Origin: Paenibacillus sp. J31TS4
GTDB taxonomy: Bacteria; Bacillota; Bacilli; Paenibacillales; NBRC-103111
Assembly (NCBI RefSeq): GCF_018403265.1
Contig: NZ_BOSI01000003.1
Span: 372,001 to 436,000 of the forward strand
Reading direction: 5' to 3'
Length of the DNA stretch: 64,000 nucleotides
Of this stretch, positions 1 to 8,565 are shown in pieces (within the stretch, counting starts at the first letter, position 1; every line of letters begins with the position of its first letter). Made by a program: the position numbers and the translations under genes. The notes below the pieces were generated by a model that was not told the DNA's origin, searched no databases, and saw only the letters and a list, made by a program, of their open reading frames with translations.

Positions 1-912
1 CTGTTGGTAGGGGTGCTCTATACATTGTTCTACGGAGTGACGGTGCTGCCCTATCTCATCCGGCGTTTCCGGCTGCTTACCGAGATCAAGCAGGGCGCCT
101 CGGAGGCTGCCTCGGGCAATCTGGATTTCACCATTCGGGAGACGGGACGGGGCAACTTGCGCGAGCTGGCGTCCCACATGAACAACATGAAGCAGGGGTT
201 CAAGCTGTCGCTCGAAAGCCAGATGAAGAGCGAACGGCTCAAGTCCGAGCTCATTACGAACGTATCCCACGATCTCAAGACGCCGCTCACGTCGATCATC
301 AACTATGTCGATCTGCTCAAGCAGAAGGAGCTGACCCCCGAGCAGATTCACAGCTACGTCGACGTGCTGGACCGCAAAACGCAGCGTCTCAAAACGCTCA
401 TCGAGGACCTGTTCGACGCCTCCAAGATGGCGAGTGGCAATGTGGAGCTGAAGATCGAGACGGTCAACGTGGCGGATCTACTCAACCAGGCGCTCGCCGA
501 GTTCAACGACCGGATTGCCGAATCCTCCCTCACCTTCCGGGTGCACGTCGCGAATCCGTCCGTGACGGCCCCGCTCGACGGCAAGCAGACGTGGCGCGTG
601 TTCGAGAACCTGATCGGCAATGCGCTCAACTATTCGCTGCCCCATTCCCGGGTCTACATCGACCTGTTCGAGGAGCCGGGACGCGTCGTGCTGACGATCA
701 AGAACGTCTCGGCGTACGAGATCGATTTTGCCGCCGAGGAGCTGTTCGAGCGATTCAAGCGGGGCGACCAGTCCCGGCATACCGACGGCTCCGGGCTCGG
801 ACTTGCGATCGCCAAGAGCATCGTCGAGATGCAGGGCGGCCGGCTGGAGATCGAGCTGAACGGCGATCTGTTCCAGGTGACCGTGACATTCGCCAAGTCC
901 GCTCCTGCCTAG
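1..912 (+). CDS. sensor histidine kinase, C-terminal part (5' end outside window)
   Basis: The reading frame is already open at base 1, so the start lies upstream. What remains is the end of a membrane segment, a HAMP linker, the phosphoacceptor H-box (NVSHDLKTPLTS, His about residue 90 of the visible part), an N-box (ENLIGNALNYS) and a G-box (GSGLGLAIAKSIVE). These are the dimerisation and ATPase domains of a class I sensor kinase, which autophosphorylates on His and passes phosphate to a response regulator. No regulator gene follows, so the partner is probably upstream. A strong hairpin about 100 bases downstream ends the unit. The input signal cannot be read because the sensor domain is missing. 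Confidence 0.93.
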   Translation: MLVGVLYTLFYGVTVLPYLIRRFRLLTEIKQGASEAASGNLDFTIRETGRGNLRELASHMNNMKQGFKLSLESQMKSERLKSELITNVSHDLKTPLTSIINYVDLLKQKELTPEQIHSYVDVLDRKTQRLKTLIEDLFDASKMASGNVELKIETVNVADLLNQALAEFNDRIAESSLTFRVHVANPSVTAPLDGKQTWRVFENLIGNALNYSLPHSRVYIDLFEEPGRVVLTIKNVSAYEIDFAAEELFERFKRGDQSRHTDGSGLGLAIAKSIVEMQGGRLEIELNGDLFQVTVTFAKSAPA

Positions 913-1010
913 GCGGCCGGAGCGGAGCTTTCGGCGGGGAGCAAGAGATATAGCGTGGAAGGGCCGGAGGACGGAAGCGGAGCTTGCGCCCCTCGGCCCT
1001 GCGCCTTACG

Positions 1011-1046
1011 ACAAAAAGGGAGTGCCATTCGGCACTCCCTTTTTGT
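1011..1046. terminator. bidirectional Rho-independent terminator
   Basis: A perfect 16-bp inverted repeat (ACAAAAAGGGAGTGCC and its complement) has a 4-base ATTC loop. A-run and T-run flanks give a U-tail on both strands, so it can end both the kinase gene on + and transcription from the phosphoesterase gene on -. Confidence 0.9.
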
Positions 1047-1219
1047 CTATCATCGCTGGTGCCTGCCCGGCGCCGGGTCGGAGTCGCACCGAATGATCCG
1101 GTGCGGTGCCCTCACAGAGCACCCAACTGCCATCCGGCTGGGCAACGCTTCCGTTCCCGCCGGCCATGTCCCGGGTCCGCCGCTTCGTATGCTCCCTCCT
1201 GTAGGCAGCAGCCCTGCTC
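1047..1219. other. gene-free GC-rich region with consecutive hairpins, possible structured 3' UTR
   Basis: No credible coding frame is present between the terminator and the phosphoesterase stop. Several short stems sit in a row: CGCACCG/CGGTGCG near 1091-1110, GGTGC/GCACC near 1110-1128 and TGCC/GGCA near 1130-1145, after a CCCGGCGCCGGG palindrome near 1066. On the minus strand this would be the 3' UTR of the phosphoesterase, ending in the terminator. I could not match it to a known RNA family. Confidence 0.3.
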
Positions 1220-2086
1220 TCACTCGCCGAACGTAAGCTCGATGCTGCGGTCCTGCTCCCGGCCCTGCACGAACGCCACCTTCTCGTCATACTCGGGCGT
1301 GAAGGCAAGCCGGTCTGCGTCGAGACGGCGCGTCTCGATTCGCATTCCGCTCTTCGTCACCTCGACGAGCTTGTACTCGAACGGCGTCTCGACGAAGGAG
1401 CTGCCGCTCAGGAAGACGCCCTCCTTCGTACGGAGGAGCGTATTGATGTGGTTGTGCCCCGAGAAGACCGCCTTGACCTGCGGATAGCGCCGGACGACAT
1501 CCAGCACCGTCTCCCGGAAGCGGGGCGCGATCTCGTGCACGATCCGGTCGAGCCCGCTCTGCTCCATAGGGACGCCGAAGAGCGGGTTATGGATGGCGAG
1601 AAGATGTACGGCGTTCGGCTCGCGCCGCAGTTCCTCCTCGAGCCTCGGGAGCTGCTCCTCAAGGAAGAACGGCTCCTGCTTCGTCCGCCAGAAGTAAGGG
1701 ACGCCCGGCTCCCATTGGTTGGGGACGACATGCAGAATGAAATCCGGGTAGCGTACGGTGTACTGGAGCGAGCCGTCCGCGAACAGGTCCGGTGCCTCCG
1801 CCAGCCACAGCTGCGCAGCATCCGGCCGGTCCAGGTCGTGATTGCCTATAGACAGATGCACCGGCACGGGATAATCCAGGAGGCGCCTCGCCTCCCGAAT
1901 CTGCTCCGGCGTGCATTTGTCGATCAGATCCCCGCCGTGCAGCACGAAGTCGATCCGTTCGTGCTCGATCACGTCACGAAGCTCGGCGAGCAGCGCCTCG
2001 CCTCGCTCCGGATAGGCCGGCTGCCTCTGAAAGCCGACCGGACTCGCCCCGATGTGGGTGTCGGTGATAAACAAAAACCGTGTCAA
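1220..2086 (-). CDS. calcineurin-like metallophosphoesterase (CpdA/Icc type)
   Basis: This 288-residue cytosolic protein has the full metallophosphoesterase motif series: DTHIG near the N-terminus, GGDLID, GNHD, AIHNP and GHNH near the C-terminus. These ligate a two-metal centre that hydrolyses phosphodiesters or phosphomonoesters. Length and motif spacing fit the class III cyclic-nucleotide phosphodiesterase-like group, but the substrate cannot be read from sequence. The start is a TTG preceded at suitable distance by GGGGAG; no in-frame ATG with a better site is nearby. It is a single gene ending at the bidirectional terminator near 1030. Confidence 0.88.
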   Translation of the reverse strand: MTRFLFITDTHIGASPVGFQRQPAYPERGEALLAELRDVIEHERIDFVLHGGDLIDKCTPEQIREARRLLDYPVPVHLSIGNHDLDRPDAAQLWLAEAPDLFADGSLQYTVRYPDFILHVVPNQWEPGVPYFWRTKQEPFFLEEQLPRLEEELRREPNAVHLLAIHNPLFGVPMEQSGLDRIVHEIAPRFRETVLDVVRRYPQVKAVFSGHNHINTLLRTKEGVFLSGSSFVETPFEYKLVEVTKSGMRIETRRLDADRLAFTPEYDEKVAFVQGREQDRSIELTFGE

Positions 2087-2334
2087 TGTGTTCTCCCCGC
2101 TTCCCTATTGGTCTATCCTCCGCAAACCCTGCTGTCTGTACTTCCAGATTACCTGGTTTCCTGACATCTGTACATGCCGTTCCCGCGCCTATCGGCGGCT
2201 TGTCCCCAAAAAACGCCGGCGGCAAACCGCCGCTCGCGCAAAAACCCCAGCCGGTATCCCGGCCGGGGTTCACGGGCGTCTTGACTGCTCCGGCGCCCGG
2301 CTGCGGGCGGCCGGGCACTCACTTTCGCCCAGTG

Positions 2335-3051
2335 TTATTTGGATTCGGGAATCTGGCAGGAGCCGTCCACGCAGGCGGCGTCTCCGCCCTCCTGGTCGCC
2401 CATGACGACAAGTGGCTTTTCGTCCTCCTGTGCCTTGTTCAGCGCTTCGAGGAACAGCTCAACCGGCTGCGCGCCAGACACGGCGAACTTGTTGTTCAGC
2501 ACGAAGAAGGGCACGCCGCGGATGCCGAGCGATGCCGCCTCCGCCTCGTCGGAACGCACCTGCGAGGTGAACTCGCCGCTCTCCAGCGCCGCGGATGCTT
2601 CCTCCTCGGGAATGCCCAGCTCGGCCGCAAGACCGGTCAGCACGGTGCGGTCGCCGAGGTCGCGAGACTCCGTGAAGTGAGCGCGGAACAGCCGCTCGGC
2701 CATCTCGTAGCCTTTGTTATGCTGGGCGGCCAGATGCGTCAGCCGGTGGGCATCGAACGAGTTCGTCGGCACGCTCGTGTCGAGATGGTACTCCAGCCCG
2801 ACGCTCTGGGCCTGGCGGGTCACGTTCTCGTTCGCCTCCCGCGCCTGCTCCACCGTCATGCCGTACTTGGCCGCAAGCAGCTCGTCCATCGACTGGCCGG
2901 TGCTGCGCTTCGCCCCCGGATCCAGCTCGAAGCTCCGGAAAACGACCTCCACCTTATCCTTGTGCGGGAAGCGGGACAGCGCCTCCTCGAACCGCCGTTT
3001 GCCTATATAACAGAATGGGCACATAAAATCGGACCAAATATCTACTCTCAT
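2335..3051 (-). CDS. DsbA-family oxidoreductase, FrnE-like
   Basis: The 238-residue protein opens with a thioredoxin-fold strand followed by the redox motif CPFC (in DFMCPFCYIGKRRF), then a helical insertion and the cis-Pro region VRGVPFFV. This is the FrnE/2-hydroxychromene-2-carboxylate isomerase-like branch of the DsbA family. There is no signal peptide, so it acts in the cytosol, probably as a thiol-disulfide oxidoreductase. The ATG has a strong AAGGAGGGG site. It lies near the bacillithiol deacetylase gene, consistent with thiol redox, but a terminator separates them. Confidence 0.9.
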   Translation of the reverse strand: MRVDIWSDFMCPFCYIGKRRFEEALSRFPHKDKVEVVFRSFELDPGAKRSTGQSMDELLAAKYGMTVEQAREANENVTRQAQSVGLEYHLDTSVPTNSFDAHRLTHLAAQHNKGYEMAERLFRAHFTESRDLGDRTVLTGLAAELGIPEEEASAALESGEFTSQVRSDEAEAASLGIRGVPFFVLNNKFAVSGAQPVELFLEALNKAQEDEKPLVVMGDQEGGDAACVDGSCQIPESK

Positions 3052-3173
3052 GAATCTTCCCCTCCTTCGATTTTCGAATCTGGGCGATCATCTGCCGCCT
3101 TGTTACCCTATAGGGTATTGTACCGCGCCGGGCTCCTCCGGGCAAGCGAGCCGCCGCGAGTGGATACCAGCCA

Positions 3174-3207
3174 AAAAAGGCTTCCTCTCTGGCGGAGAGG
3201 AAGCCTT
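3174..3207 (-). terminator. Rho-independent terminator of the bshB2 gene
   Basis: AAGGCTTCCTCTC and its complement pair across a short loop. Read on the minus strand the stem is followed by TTTTTT, so it stops transcription leaving bshB2 before the FrnE-like gene. Confidence 0.88.
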
Positions 3208-3329
3208 GTCCCGGCTGCCAGGCTCTGGCTGCTTCTTCCTTCGCCGGACGTCACACATCCGGCTACGGCGTTCTTCGCCTGCCGGCCCGGCCTCAGGACG
3301 GCACGCCGGCCAGACAGCTCCGCTGCCGC

Positions 3330-3986
3330 TTAGTATTGCCAGGTCCAGAACCGTTCCTTGCCGAGCCGCTCGATCATCTGCCGATCTTCCGGGCTGTTGC
3401 TCTCGAGCATGGCGTCGAAGCGGAACTGCGAGCGATGCGCCCGGATCGAGCCGGTCTTCTGCTTCAGGAACGCCGAGACGTCCACCTCGACGTCCGGCGC
3501 CCCCAGCGCCTGCTCGCAGCCCGGCGCGAACGCCAGGCAGCGGACGACGGGCCGGGTCTCCTCCGGCAGCGCGCCGATGACACGGACGACGGCCGCTCCC
3601 GTCGCATCGTGGTCGGGATGCACGGCATAGCCCGGATAGAACGTGTACACGAGGCCGGGCTTCAGCTCGTCAAGCAGCTCGCGGAGGCGGCGGTCCAGCT
3701 CGTCCTGGTCTTCGAATTCGATCATTTTATCGTGAAAGCCCATCGTGCGCAGATCCTGAATCCCGATCACCCGGCACGATTCCTGCAGCTCCTCGAGCCG
3801 GATTTTCGGAAGCGAAATCCGGCTGGCGAACGGCGGGTTGCCCATATTGCGGCCCATCTCGCCGAGGGTCAGGCAGGCGTATGTCACGGCGGCTCCGTTT
3901 TCGATGTGCTTGGCAAGCGTGCCGGACAGCCCGAAGGCTTCGTCGTCCGGGTGCGGAAGCACCACTAGAATGTGCTGATCCTCCAT
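3330..3986 (-). CDS. bshB2: bacillithiol biosynthesis deacetylase BshB2 (PIG-L/LmbE family)
   Basis: The protein has the LmbE zinc-site signature PHPDDE near residue 10 and the second zinc ligand motif HPDHDA near residue 120. The segments LGEMGRNMGNP and MGFHDKMIEFED closely recall B. subtilis YojG/BshB2. The enzyme removes acetyl from GlcNAc-malate in synthesis of bacillithiol, the low-molecular-weight thiol of Bacillales. I start at the ATG giving MEDQHILVV because it has an AAGGGAG site and aligns with the family; an upstream in-frame start adds 14 unlike residues. The yojF homologue lies just upstream on the same strand, as in B. subtilis. Confidence 0.92.
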   Translation of the reverse strand: MEDQHILVVLPHPDDEAFGLSGTLAKHIENGAAVTYACLTLGEMGRNMGNPPFASRISLPKIRLEELQESCRVIGIQDLRTMGFHDKMIEFEDQDELDRRLRELLDELKPGLVYTFYPGYAVHPDHDATGAAVVRVIGALPEETRPVVRCLAFAPGCEQALGAPDVEVDVSAFLKQKTGSIRAHRSQFRFDAMLESNSPEDRQMIERLGKERFWTWQY

Positions 3987-4081
3987 TGCTCCCTTGTCTC
4001 CCTTCTCTGTCGGCCGCGCCGGATGCAAGCGCCTCTTGCTGGCCCTGCCTTCCGGGGCGGCTGTTCTTGTCCTGCCTCGTG

Positions 4082-4426
4082 TTAGAACGGCTCCGGACTG
4101 AGCTGAAGTGCCACGTTCAGGCGGCCGTCGCTATCGAGCCCCGCCAGTACGAGGCGGCCCGGCTCGTTCTCTTCCCAGTGGGTCAGCCCTTCGGTGAAGA
4201 CCCAGCCGTTCGGCAGCTTGAGCCCGACCCGGTAAGGGCCGGTGCCGGATATGGTTCCGTGCGTATAGCGAATGACGACGTTGCGAAGAAAATTCGCAAC
4301 CGTCAATCTCGACTTGTCCCGATGGGACGTATAAGCGCCGTTCGTAATCTCCAGATGGATATAGAGATCGAACCCCTTAAGCTGGTCCAGCACCTGCTGA
4401 ACCGCGTTGGTCTGGATAGGCTGCAT
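4082..4426 (-). CDS. yojF: YojF family protein (DUF1806)
   Basis: This 114-residue cytosolic protein matches the YojF pattern: YIHLEITNGAY near residue 25, a GTGPYRVGLKL core and a GWVFTEGLT stretch. Its biochemical role is not established. In Bacillus yojF sits directly upstream of yojG (bshB2), as here, with a 95-base gap and no terminator between them, so the two are probably co-transcribed. The start ATG follows a clear ATGGAGG site; earlier in-frame starts would add unlikely sequence. Confidence 0.88.
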   Translation of the reverse strand: MQPIQTNAVQQVLDQLKGFDLYIHLEITNGAYTSHRDKSRLTVANFLRNVVIRYTHGTISGTGPYRVGLKLPNGWVFTEGLTHWEENEPGRLVLAGLDSDGRLNVALQLSPEPF

Positions 4427-4572
4427 AGGATTACCTCCATATTGAAAAAAAGCTGCAAACAGGGACGTTCGACTCATCCCCCGTCTGTACATTATAATCC
4501 ACTCCGCCCGGGAGCGGTACTGGGAAACGCAGTTTCCCGGCGGCTTCTCCAGCTCGGCGGTGCCCATTTTTG

Positions 4573-5499
4573 TCAGAAAGCTCCGCCAAACTCAGCCGCG
4601 TAATGAATCCGCTCGTAATCGGGCCGGAATCCGAACCGGCGGTACAGCGTCTTCGCCGCCTGGTTGCGGCTGTCCACCGACAGACGGACGTCCGCCATTC
4701 CCGCTTCCTTCAGCCTCTTCAGAATTTCGGCAAGAAGCGCCGTACCCACTCCGCGCCGCTGCCAATCCGTGCGGACGGCGAGCGTCGGAATGCGCGCGTG
4801 CCTTCCTTTTCTCGTAGCACACAAAAGCCCGACGGCCGTCCCCGCCGTATCCGTGCAGAAGAGATAGCGGTCGGGAGAGAAGCCCTCTCCCTGGAACTCA
4901 TGCGCGACACTCTTCGCCGTCTTGCCGCCTCCGAAGGCATCGTTGTACAGCGCCGCCCATTCCGCCGCATCTGAGAGCGCCGGAGAACGAAACCCCAAGC
5001 CGCCCGGCGGGTCAGGGAAAGACAGGCCGCTCAGATCGGGCAGACAAAGCACCTCGAGCCGGTTCTGCTCCTGCATGCCGAAGGCGGCCGCAAGCTCGGC
5101 TTCTCCCGGGATACGGCTGACCGCTCGGTGAAGGAAGCGGATGGGCTTGTTCTCCCGGCTGGCCGTCTCTTCCAGAAGGGCAAAGAGAAACCGGAACAGC
5201 GCGCTGCCGACTCCGCGCCGGCGCCAGGCCGGGTCGACCGCCCCGTAGCAAAAGACCGCGAGATGGTCCTCCCGTTCCACGAAGCACAGGCAGCAGTAGC
5301 CGACGGCAGCCCGTCCGAACTCCGCCACATAGGTGTGCTCCCGAATGCGTTCGCCGGGCTCGTCCAGCATGCGGTCAAATGCCGCACCCGTGATGCCGTT
5401 CAGCAGGTGGAACGGCTCGCGGTTCGTCAGGGCGGCGATCGTCTCGGCGTCCGACGGGGTGTACGGACGAATCGTTACGGCGTCATCCGCTGGGCTCAT
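4573..5499 (-). CDS. tandem GNAT N-acetyltransferase
   Basis: Two GNAT domains are fused in about 308 residues. The N-terminal one carries the acetyl-CoA pyrophosphate motif RRRGVGSA and the C-terminal one QRRGVGTALL, followed by the usual SRNQAAKTLYRRFGF end. Double-GNAT proteins such as mycothiol synthase (MshD) share this layout, but one domain is often inactive and the acceptor is unknown. The chosen ATG (MSPADD) follows AAGGAGGGGG; an upstream ATG twelve codons earlier lacks a site. It may be co-transcribed with yojF and bshB2 downstream. Confidence 0.85.
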   Translation of the reverse strand: MSPADDAVTIRPYTPSDAETIAALTNREPFHLLNGITGAAFDRMLDEPGERIREHTYVAEFGRAAVGYCCLCFVEREDHLAVFCYGAVDPAWRRRGVGSALFRFLFALLEETASRENKPIRFLHRAVSRIPGEAELAAAFGMQEQNRLEVLCLPDLSGLSFPDPPGGLGFRSPALSDAAEWAALYNDAFGGGKTAKSVAHEFQGEGFSPDRYLFCTDTAGTAVGLLCATRKGRHARIPTLAVRTDWQRRGVGTALLAEILKRLKEAGMADVRLSVDSRNQAAKTLYRRFGFRPDYERIHYAAEFGGAF

Positions 5500-5754
5500 G
5501 CGTCCCCCTCCTTTGCTTCCATATTCTTGAAGCATACAAGATGCCAGCAGCCGCGTAAACCGGGGGCAAGACGTTTTTCCGCCGCTTTAGCAGATGCCGC
5601 GTCTTCTGCTCCTGCCGCTAGTTTTCTATGATAAACTTTTCACCATGTTAACCATGCAGGAACGGAGAGCGGCGAGGGTAAGTTTAGAGGAATCGGATTT
5701 CGCCATACTTTAATAAAGAAACGGGATCATTCGAAGCTTCTTGGAGGGGTTGCC

Positions 5755-6615
5755 ATGTGGGTTGTTTACGCTTTTTGTGCCGCTCTGTTTGCCGGCATCA
5801 CTTCTATTCTTGCTAAAATCGGAATCCAAAAAATAGATTCCAACCTGGCCACCGCTCTTCGGACCGGCATCGTTGTCCTTTTTGCTTGGATTGTCGTCTT
5901 TGTGGGAGACGTTCAGCATAGCCTGCTCGACATCAGTTCCAAATCTCTTCTCTTCCTCGTTTTGTCGGGAATCACGACCGGCGCTTCCTGGATGTTTTAC
6001 TTCCGTGCCCTTCAAGTGGGGAATGTGAACGTTGTCGTCCCGATCGATAAATCGAGCACCGTGCTCACGATGCTCCTCGCGATCCTCCTGCTGGGGGAGT
6101 CCTTTACCCTATTAAAGGTAAGCAGCATGATCTTGATTGGGATCGGCACGTATCTAATGATCCCAAAAAAAGATGGTGCAGCGTCTGCTTCTAACCAGAG
6201 GCAATCGATTTTGTACGCCGGGCTATCGGCTATTTTCGCCGCGCTAACCGCCATCCTGGGAAAAGTGGGGATCGAGGACGTGGATTCCAATTTAGGCACC
6301 GCTATCCGAACCATTGTCATCCTGATCCTGGCTTGGCTCATTGTATTCGCGACAAAAAAACAAGGCGAAATGAAACAAATGGATAAGAAAAGCTGGACAT
6401 TCATCACCTTGTCCGGCTTGGCGACCGGCTTGTCCTGGTTGTTTTATTTTCGGGCTCTGAAGGAGGGGCAGGCCAGTATCGTCGTGCCGATCGACAAGCT
6501 GAGCATACTGGTCACGGTCCTCTTCGCGTATTTTGTCTTCAAAGAAAAGCTGTCCGTGAAATCTTGCATAGGGTTGATTCTGCTCACATCCGGAACCCTC
6601 CTGCTCGTGTTGTGA
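5755..6615 (+). CDS. EamA/DMT-superfamily transporter
   Basis: The 286-residue membrane protein is an internal duplication of two five-helix EamA repeats, shown by near-identical segments (LAKIGIQKIDSNLATALRT and LGKVGIEDVDSNLGTAIRT; GNVNVVVPIDK and GQASIVVPIDK). Such proteins are drug/metabolite exporters or permeases; the substrate is unknown. The start ATG follows TTGGAGGGG. Its base composition is slightly more AT-rich than its neighbours. It stands alone, convergent with the anti-sigma gene. Confidence 0.9.
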   Translation: MWVVYAFCAALFAGITSILAKIGIQKIDSNLATALRTGIVVLFAWIVVFVGDVQHSLLDISSKSLLFLVLSGITTGASWMFYFRALQVGNVNVVVPIDKSSTVLTMLLAILLLGESFTLLKVSSMILIGIGTYLMIPKKDGAASASNQRQSILYAGLSAIFAALTAILGKVGIEDVDSNLGTAIRTIVILILAWLIVFATKKQGEMKQMDKKSWTFITLSGLATGLSWLFYFRALKEGQASIVVPIDKLSILVTVLFAYFVFKEKLSVKSCIGLILLTSGTLLLVL

Positions 6616-6700
6616 ACAAGGTGGGGAAAGCCGGGGAACATGAGGGAAGCATCCGCCGCGACGAAGGCGGCTGAGCTTTCCGGTGCAGGTTCTCTCCGCC

Positions 6701-6720
6701 AAAAAAGCCCTTCAAGGGGC
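6701..6720 (-). terminator. short hairpin with U-run after the anti-sigma gene
   Basis: On the minus strand a GCCC/GGGC stem overlaps the stop codon and is followed by six T residues. It is short for a terminator, so this is tentative. Confidence 0.5.
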
Positions 6721-7866
6721 GGCCAGTGTCCAGCTGTACTCGTCGATCCGCCAGCCCCCGTCCGACAGAACCAGCCGGTACGTCTCCCGATACGTTTCCT
6801 TGCCGCCGATCCGCACCGATGCCGAATAGAGATACCCGTCATTCGGCAGCTTTTCCAGGCTGGGCGTTCTCTCCGCAGGCTCCTGGGTGATCATCAGGGG
6901 AGGGTTCACGAGAGCGAACGAGATGAGGTAGCCGTCTTGCGTCTTGGCAGCGTTCCGGTACAGCAGCGCCTCCGCCCGCTCAGCCGTGAACACCTGGCGA
7001 AGCCAACGCTCCACGCTCTCCCGTTCGGCTTCGCTGAGCTTGCCCGGAGAAACGCCGGCTGCGGCAATCCGTACCACCTCCTGCAGCCAGTCGGCAGCCT
7101 TCTGCGCCTGGCCTCGCTCGTCCTCGGACGCCGTGAACCGGAGAACGGGAAACGACTGCAGATCGAGAGCGGCGGCCGCCGGCTGCAGCGGCGGGTAGGC
7201 GGCGATCCGTTCCAGCTCCGCTACTTGCCCGCTGTTGGGGACCCCCTCAATCCGATCAGCAAAGACATCGGTATATTCCGAGACCACCAGTTCGGCTGTG
7301 CCCAGCGATCCCGGCTGGCCGAACAGCGCCTCTGCGTCCGAGCTCCCGAAGCGCAGAACCAGCCTAGGCGGCCGGTTCGCCAGCCCTTCCGCACGTGGAA
7401 GCTTGCCGGCTGACGCCTCGTCGGGCTGGAACACGAGCTGGCCGTTGTACAGATAGGTGTAGGAGCCTGTCAGCTTCACCTCTCCCTCGAAGGTCGTTGC
7501 GACCGAGCCGCTGCCATAGACGCCTTCTTCCTTCCGGAGAACCGTCATTTCCGCCGCCCGGTCTCCCGTCCGGATGGTGGCGGGATCGTACAAGTGAGCG
7601 TCCGGCGTAAGCGGCTTGCCGGTCTGGACCGGCAGCCCGAGCTGGGCGAGGAAGACGCCCGCCAGCACGAGCAGCAGAAGCGCAGCTGAGGCACCCGCCG
7701 CCCAGCGACGGAATCGTCTTGCATGGCGCTGCTCGCCGGGCTTCCCCGTCTCCGTAAGCCTCCTCAGACGCGCCTCTACTTCCCGGATCGTCTCCTCCGT
7801 AAAAGCCGGCCGCTTTAGCGGCCCTCCAGTCAGACGGTCATACCAATCGGGTCTAGACGGTATCAT
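6712..7866 (-). CDS. putative membrane anti-sigma factor
   Basis: This 384-residue protein has a charged cytosolic N-terminus, one membrane helix at about residues 55-77 and a large extracytoplasmic domain I do not recognise. Its start overlaps the end of the ECF sigma gene by 14 bases, implying translational coupling. Family knowledge says that a single-span protein in this position usually binds and silences the sigma factor. No zinc anti-sigma motif (HxxxCxxC) is present, so any sigma binding uses another domain. The function is inferred from context. Confidence 0.7.
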
Positions 7867-8404
7867 AGGCCGATCCCTCCTTCCACTCTTTGGCCAGCTT
7901 CGCCCGGGCGCGGCTGATGCGCGACTTGACCGTCCCCTCGGGGATGCCTAGCAAGGCGGCCATTTCCTTAACCGGCATCTGATACCTCGCATCGAGCAGT
8001 AGCACTTCGCGGTACTTGTCGGGCAGCCGCAGCACCGCCTCCCACAGCTCGTCGGCCAGGAGACCCGCCATCGCCTCCCGCTCGGCGGACGGAGAGTGTC
8101 CCTCCTCCCTCATCCCGCCGAGCAGCACCACTCTGTGAAACAGCGCCGACCGCTTGTAATTGAACGCCCTATGACGGGCAATGGCGAACAGCCAGGTTTT
8201 GACGGACGCGTCTCCCCGGAACGTCGCCCACTTCTCGTAAGCTCTCAGGAAGACATCCTGCGCGAGGTCGTCTGCCGCGTCTCTCCGCCGAGTGAGCACG
8301 AACAGATAGTTCCACACATCCTGGCCATGCGTCTCCATCAGCTGCCGGAACACATTCTCTCCCGGCGGTGCCGCCTGCCCCGCTCCTTTCTCAATTCGCT
8401 TCAT
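7853..8404 (-). CDS. ECF RNA polymerase sigma factor
   Basis: The 183-residue protein has region 2 ([18 protein letters not shown], then [17 protein letters not shown]) and region 4 ([15 protein letters not shown] and the helix-turn-helix [20 protein letters not shown]). It is a short group IV sigma factor that directs RNA polymerase to stress or envelope promoters. The start ATG is closely preceded by GTGAGGGG, a tight spacing. It precedes its presumed anti-sigma gene. An ECF-type promoter about 30-60 bases upstream suggests autoregulation. Confidence 0.93.
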
Positions 8405-8441
8405 CCCCTCACCTCTACAAGATTAGACACCTGAGCCGCTA

Positions 8442-8468
8442 ATCGGTTCCCATTCTCAAAAAGTTTCC
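8442..8468 (-). promoter_or_regulatory. predicted ECF-type autoregulatory promoter
   Basis: On the minus strand GGAAAC is separated from CGAT by exactly 17 bases. This resembles the SigX/SigW type -35 (GAAAC) and -10 (CG..) elements. A start about eight bases downstream leaves a leader of about 30 bases before the sigma gene, as expected for self-activation. Confidence 0.6.
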
Positions 8469-8508
8469 GGGAGCGCCCCGGAGGCGGAGGCTCCAGACCC
8501 AAGCGCAT

Positions 8509-8540
8509 AAAAAAGCCGCCGCAGAATGCTCTGCGGCGGC
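8509..8540 (-). terminator. Rho-independent terminator of the ABC transporter operon
   Basis: A 10-bp perfect stem (GCCGCCGCAG/CTGCGGCGGC) with a 6-base loop is followed on the minus strand by TTTTTT. It lies just after the ATP-binding subunit gene. Confidence 0.9.
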
Positions 8541-8565
8541 TTCTTTGCCACCTGAGTCCGTCCGA

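Noticed and set aside
1047-1219. Cobalamin or c-di-AMP riboswitch, SRP RNA or tRNA
   Set aside because: Only short segments resemble the conserved cores, the order and spacing do not fit, and the position is at the 3' end of a gene.
4519-4540. Terminator of the GNAT gene (GGGAAAC/GTTTCCC hairpin)
   Set aside because: No U-tract follows on the minus strand, and it lies before yojF on a probable co-transcript.
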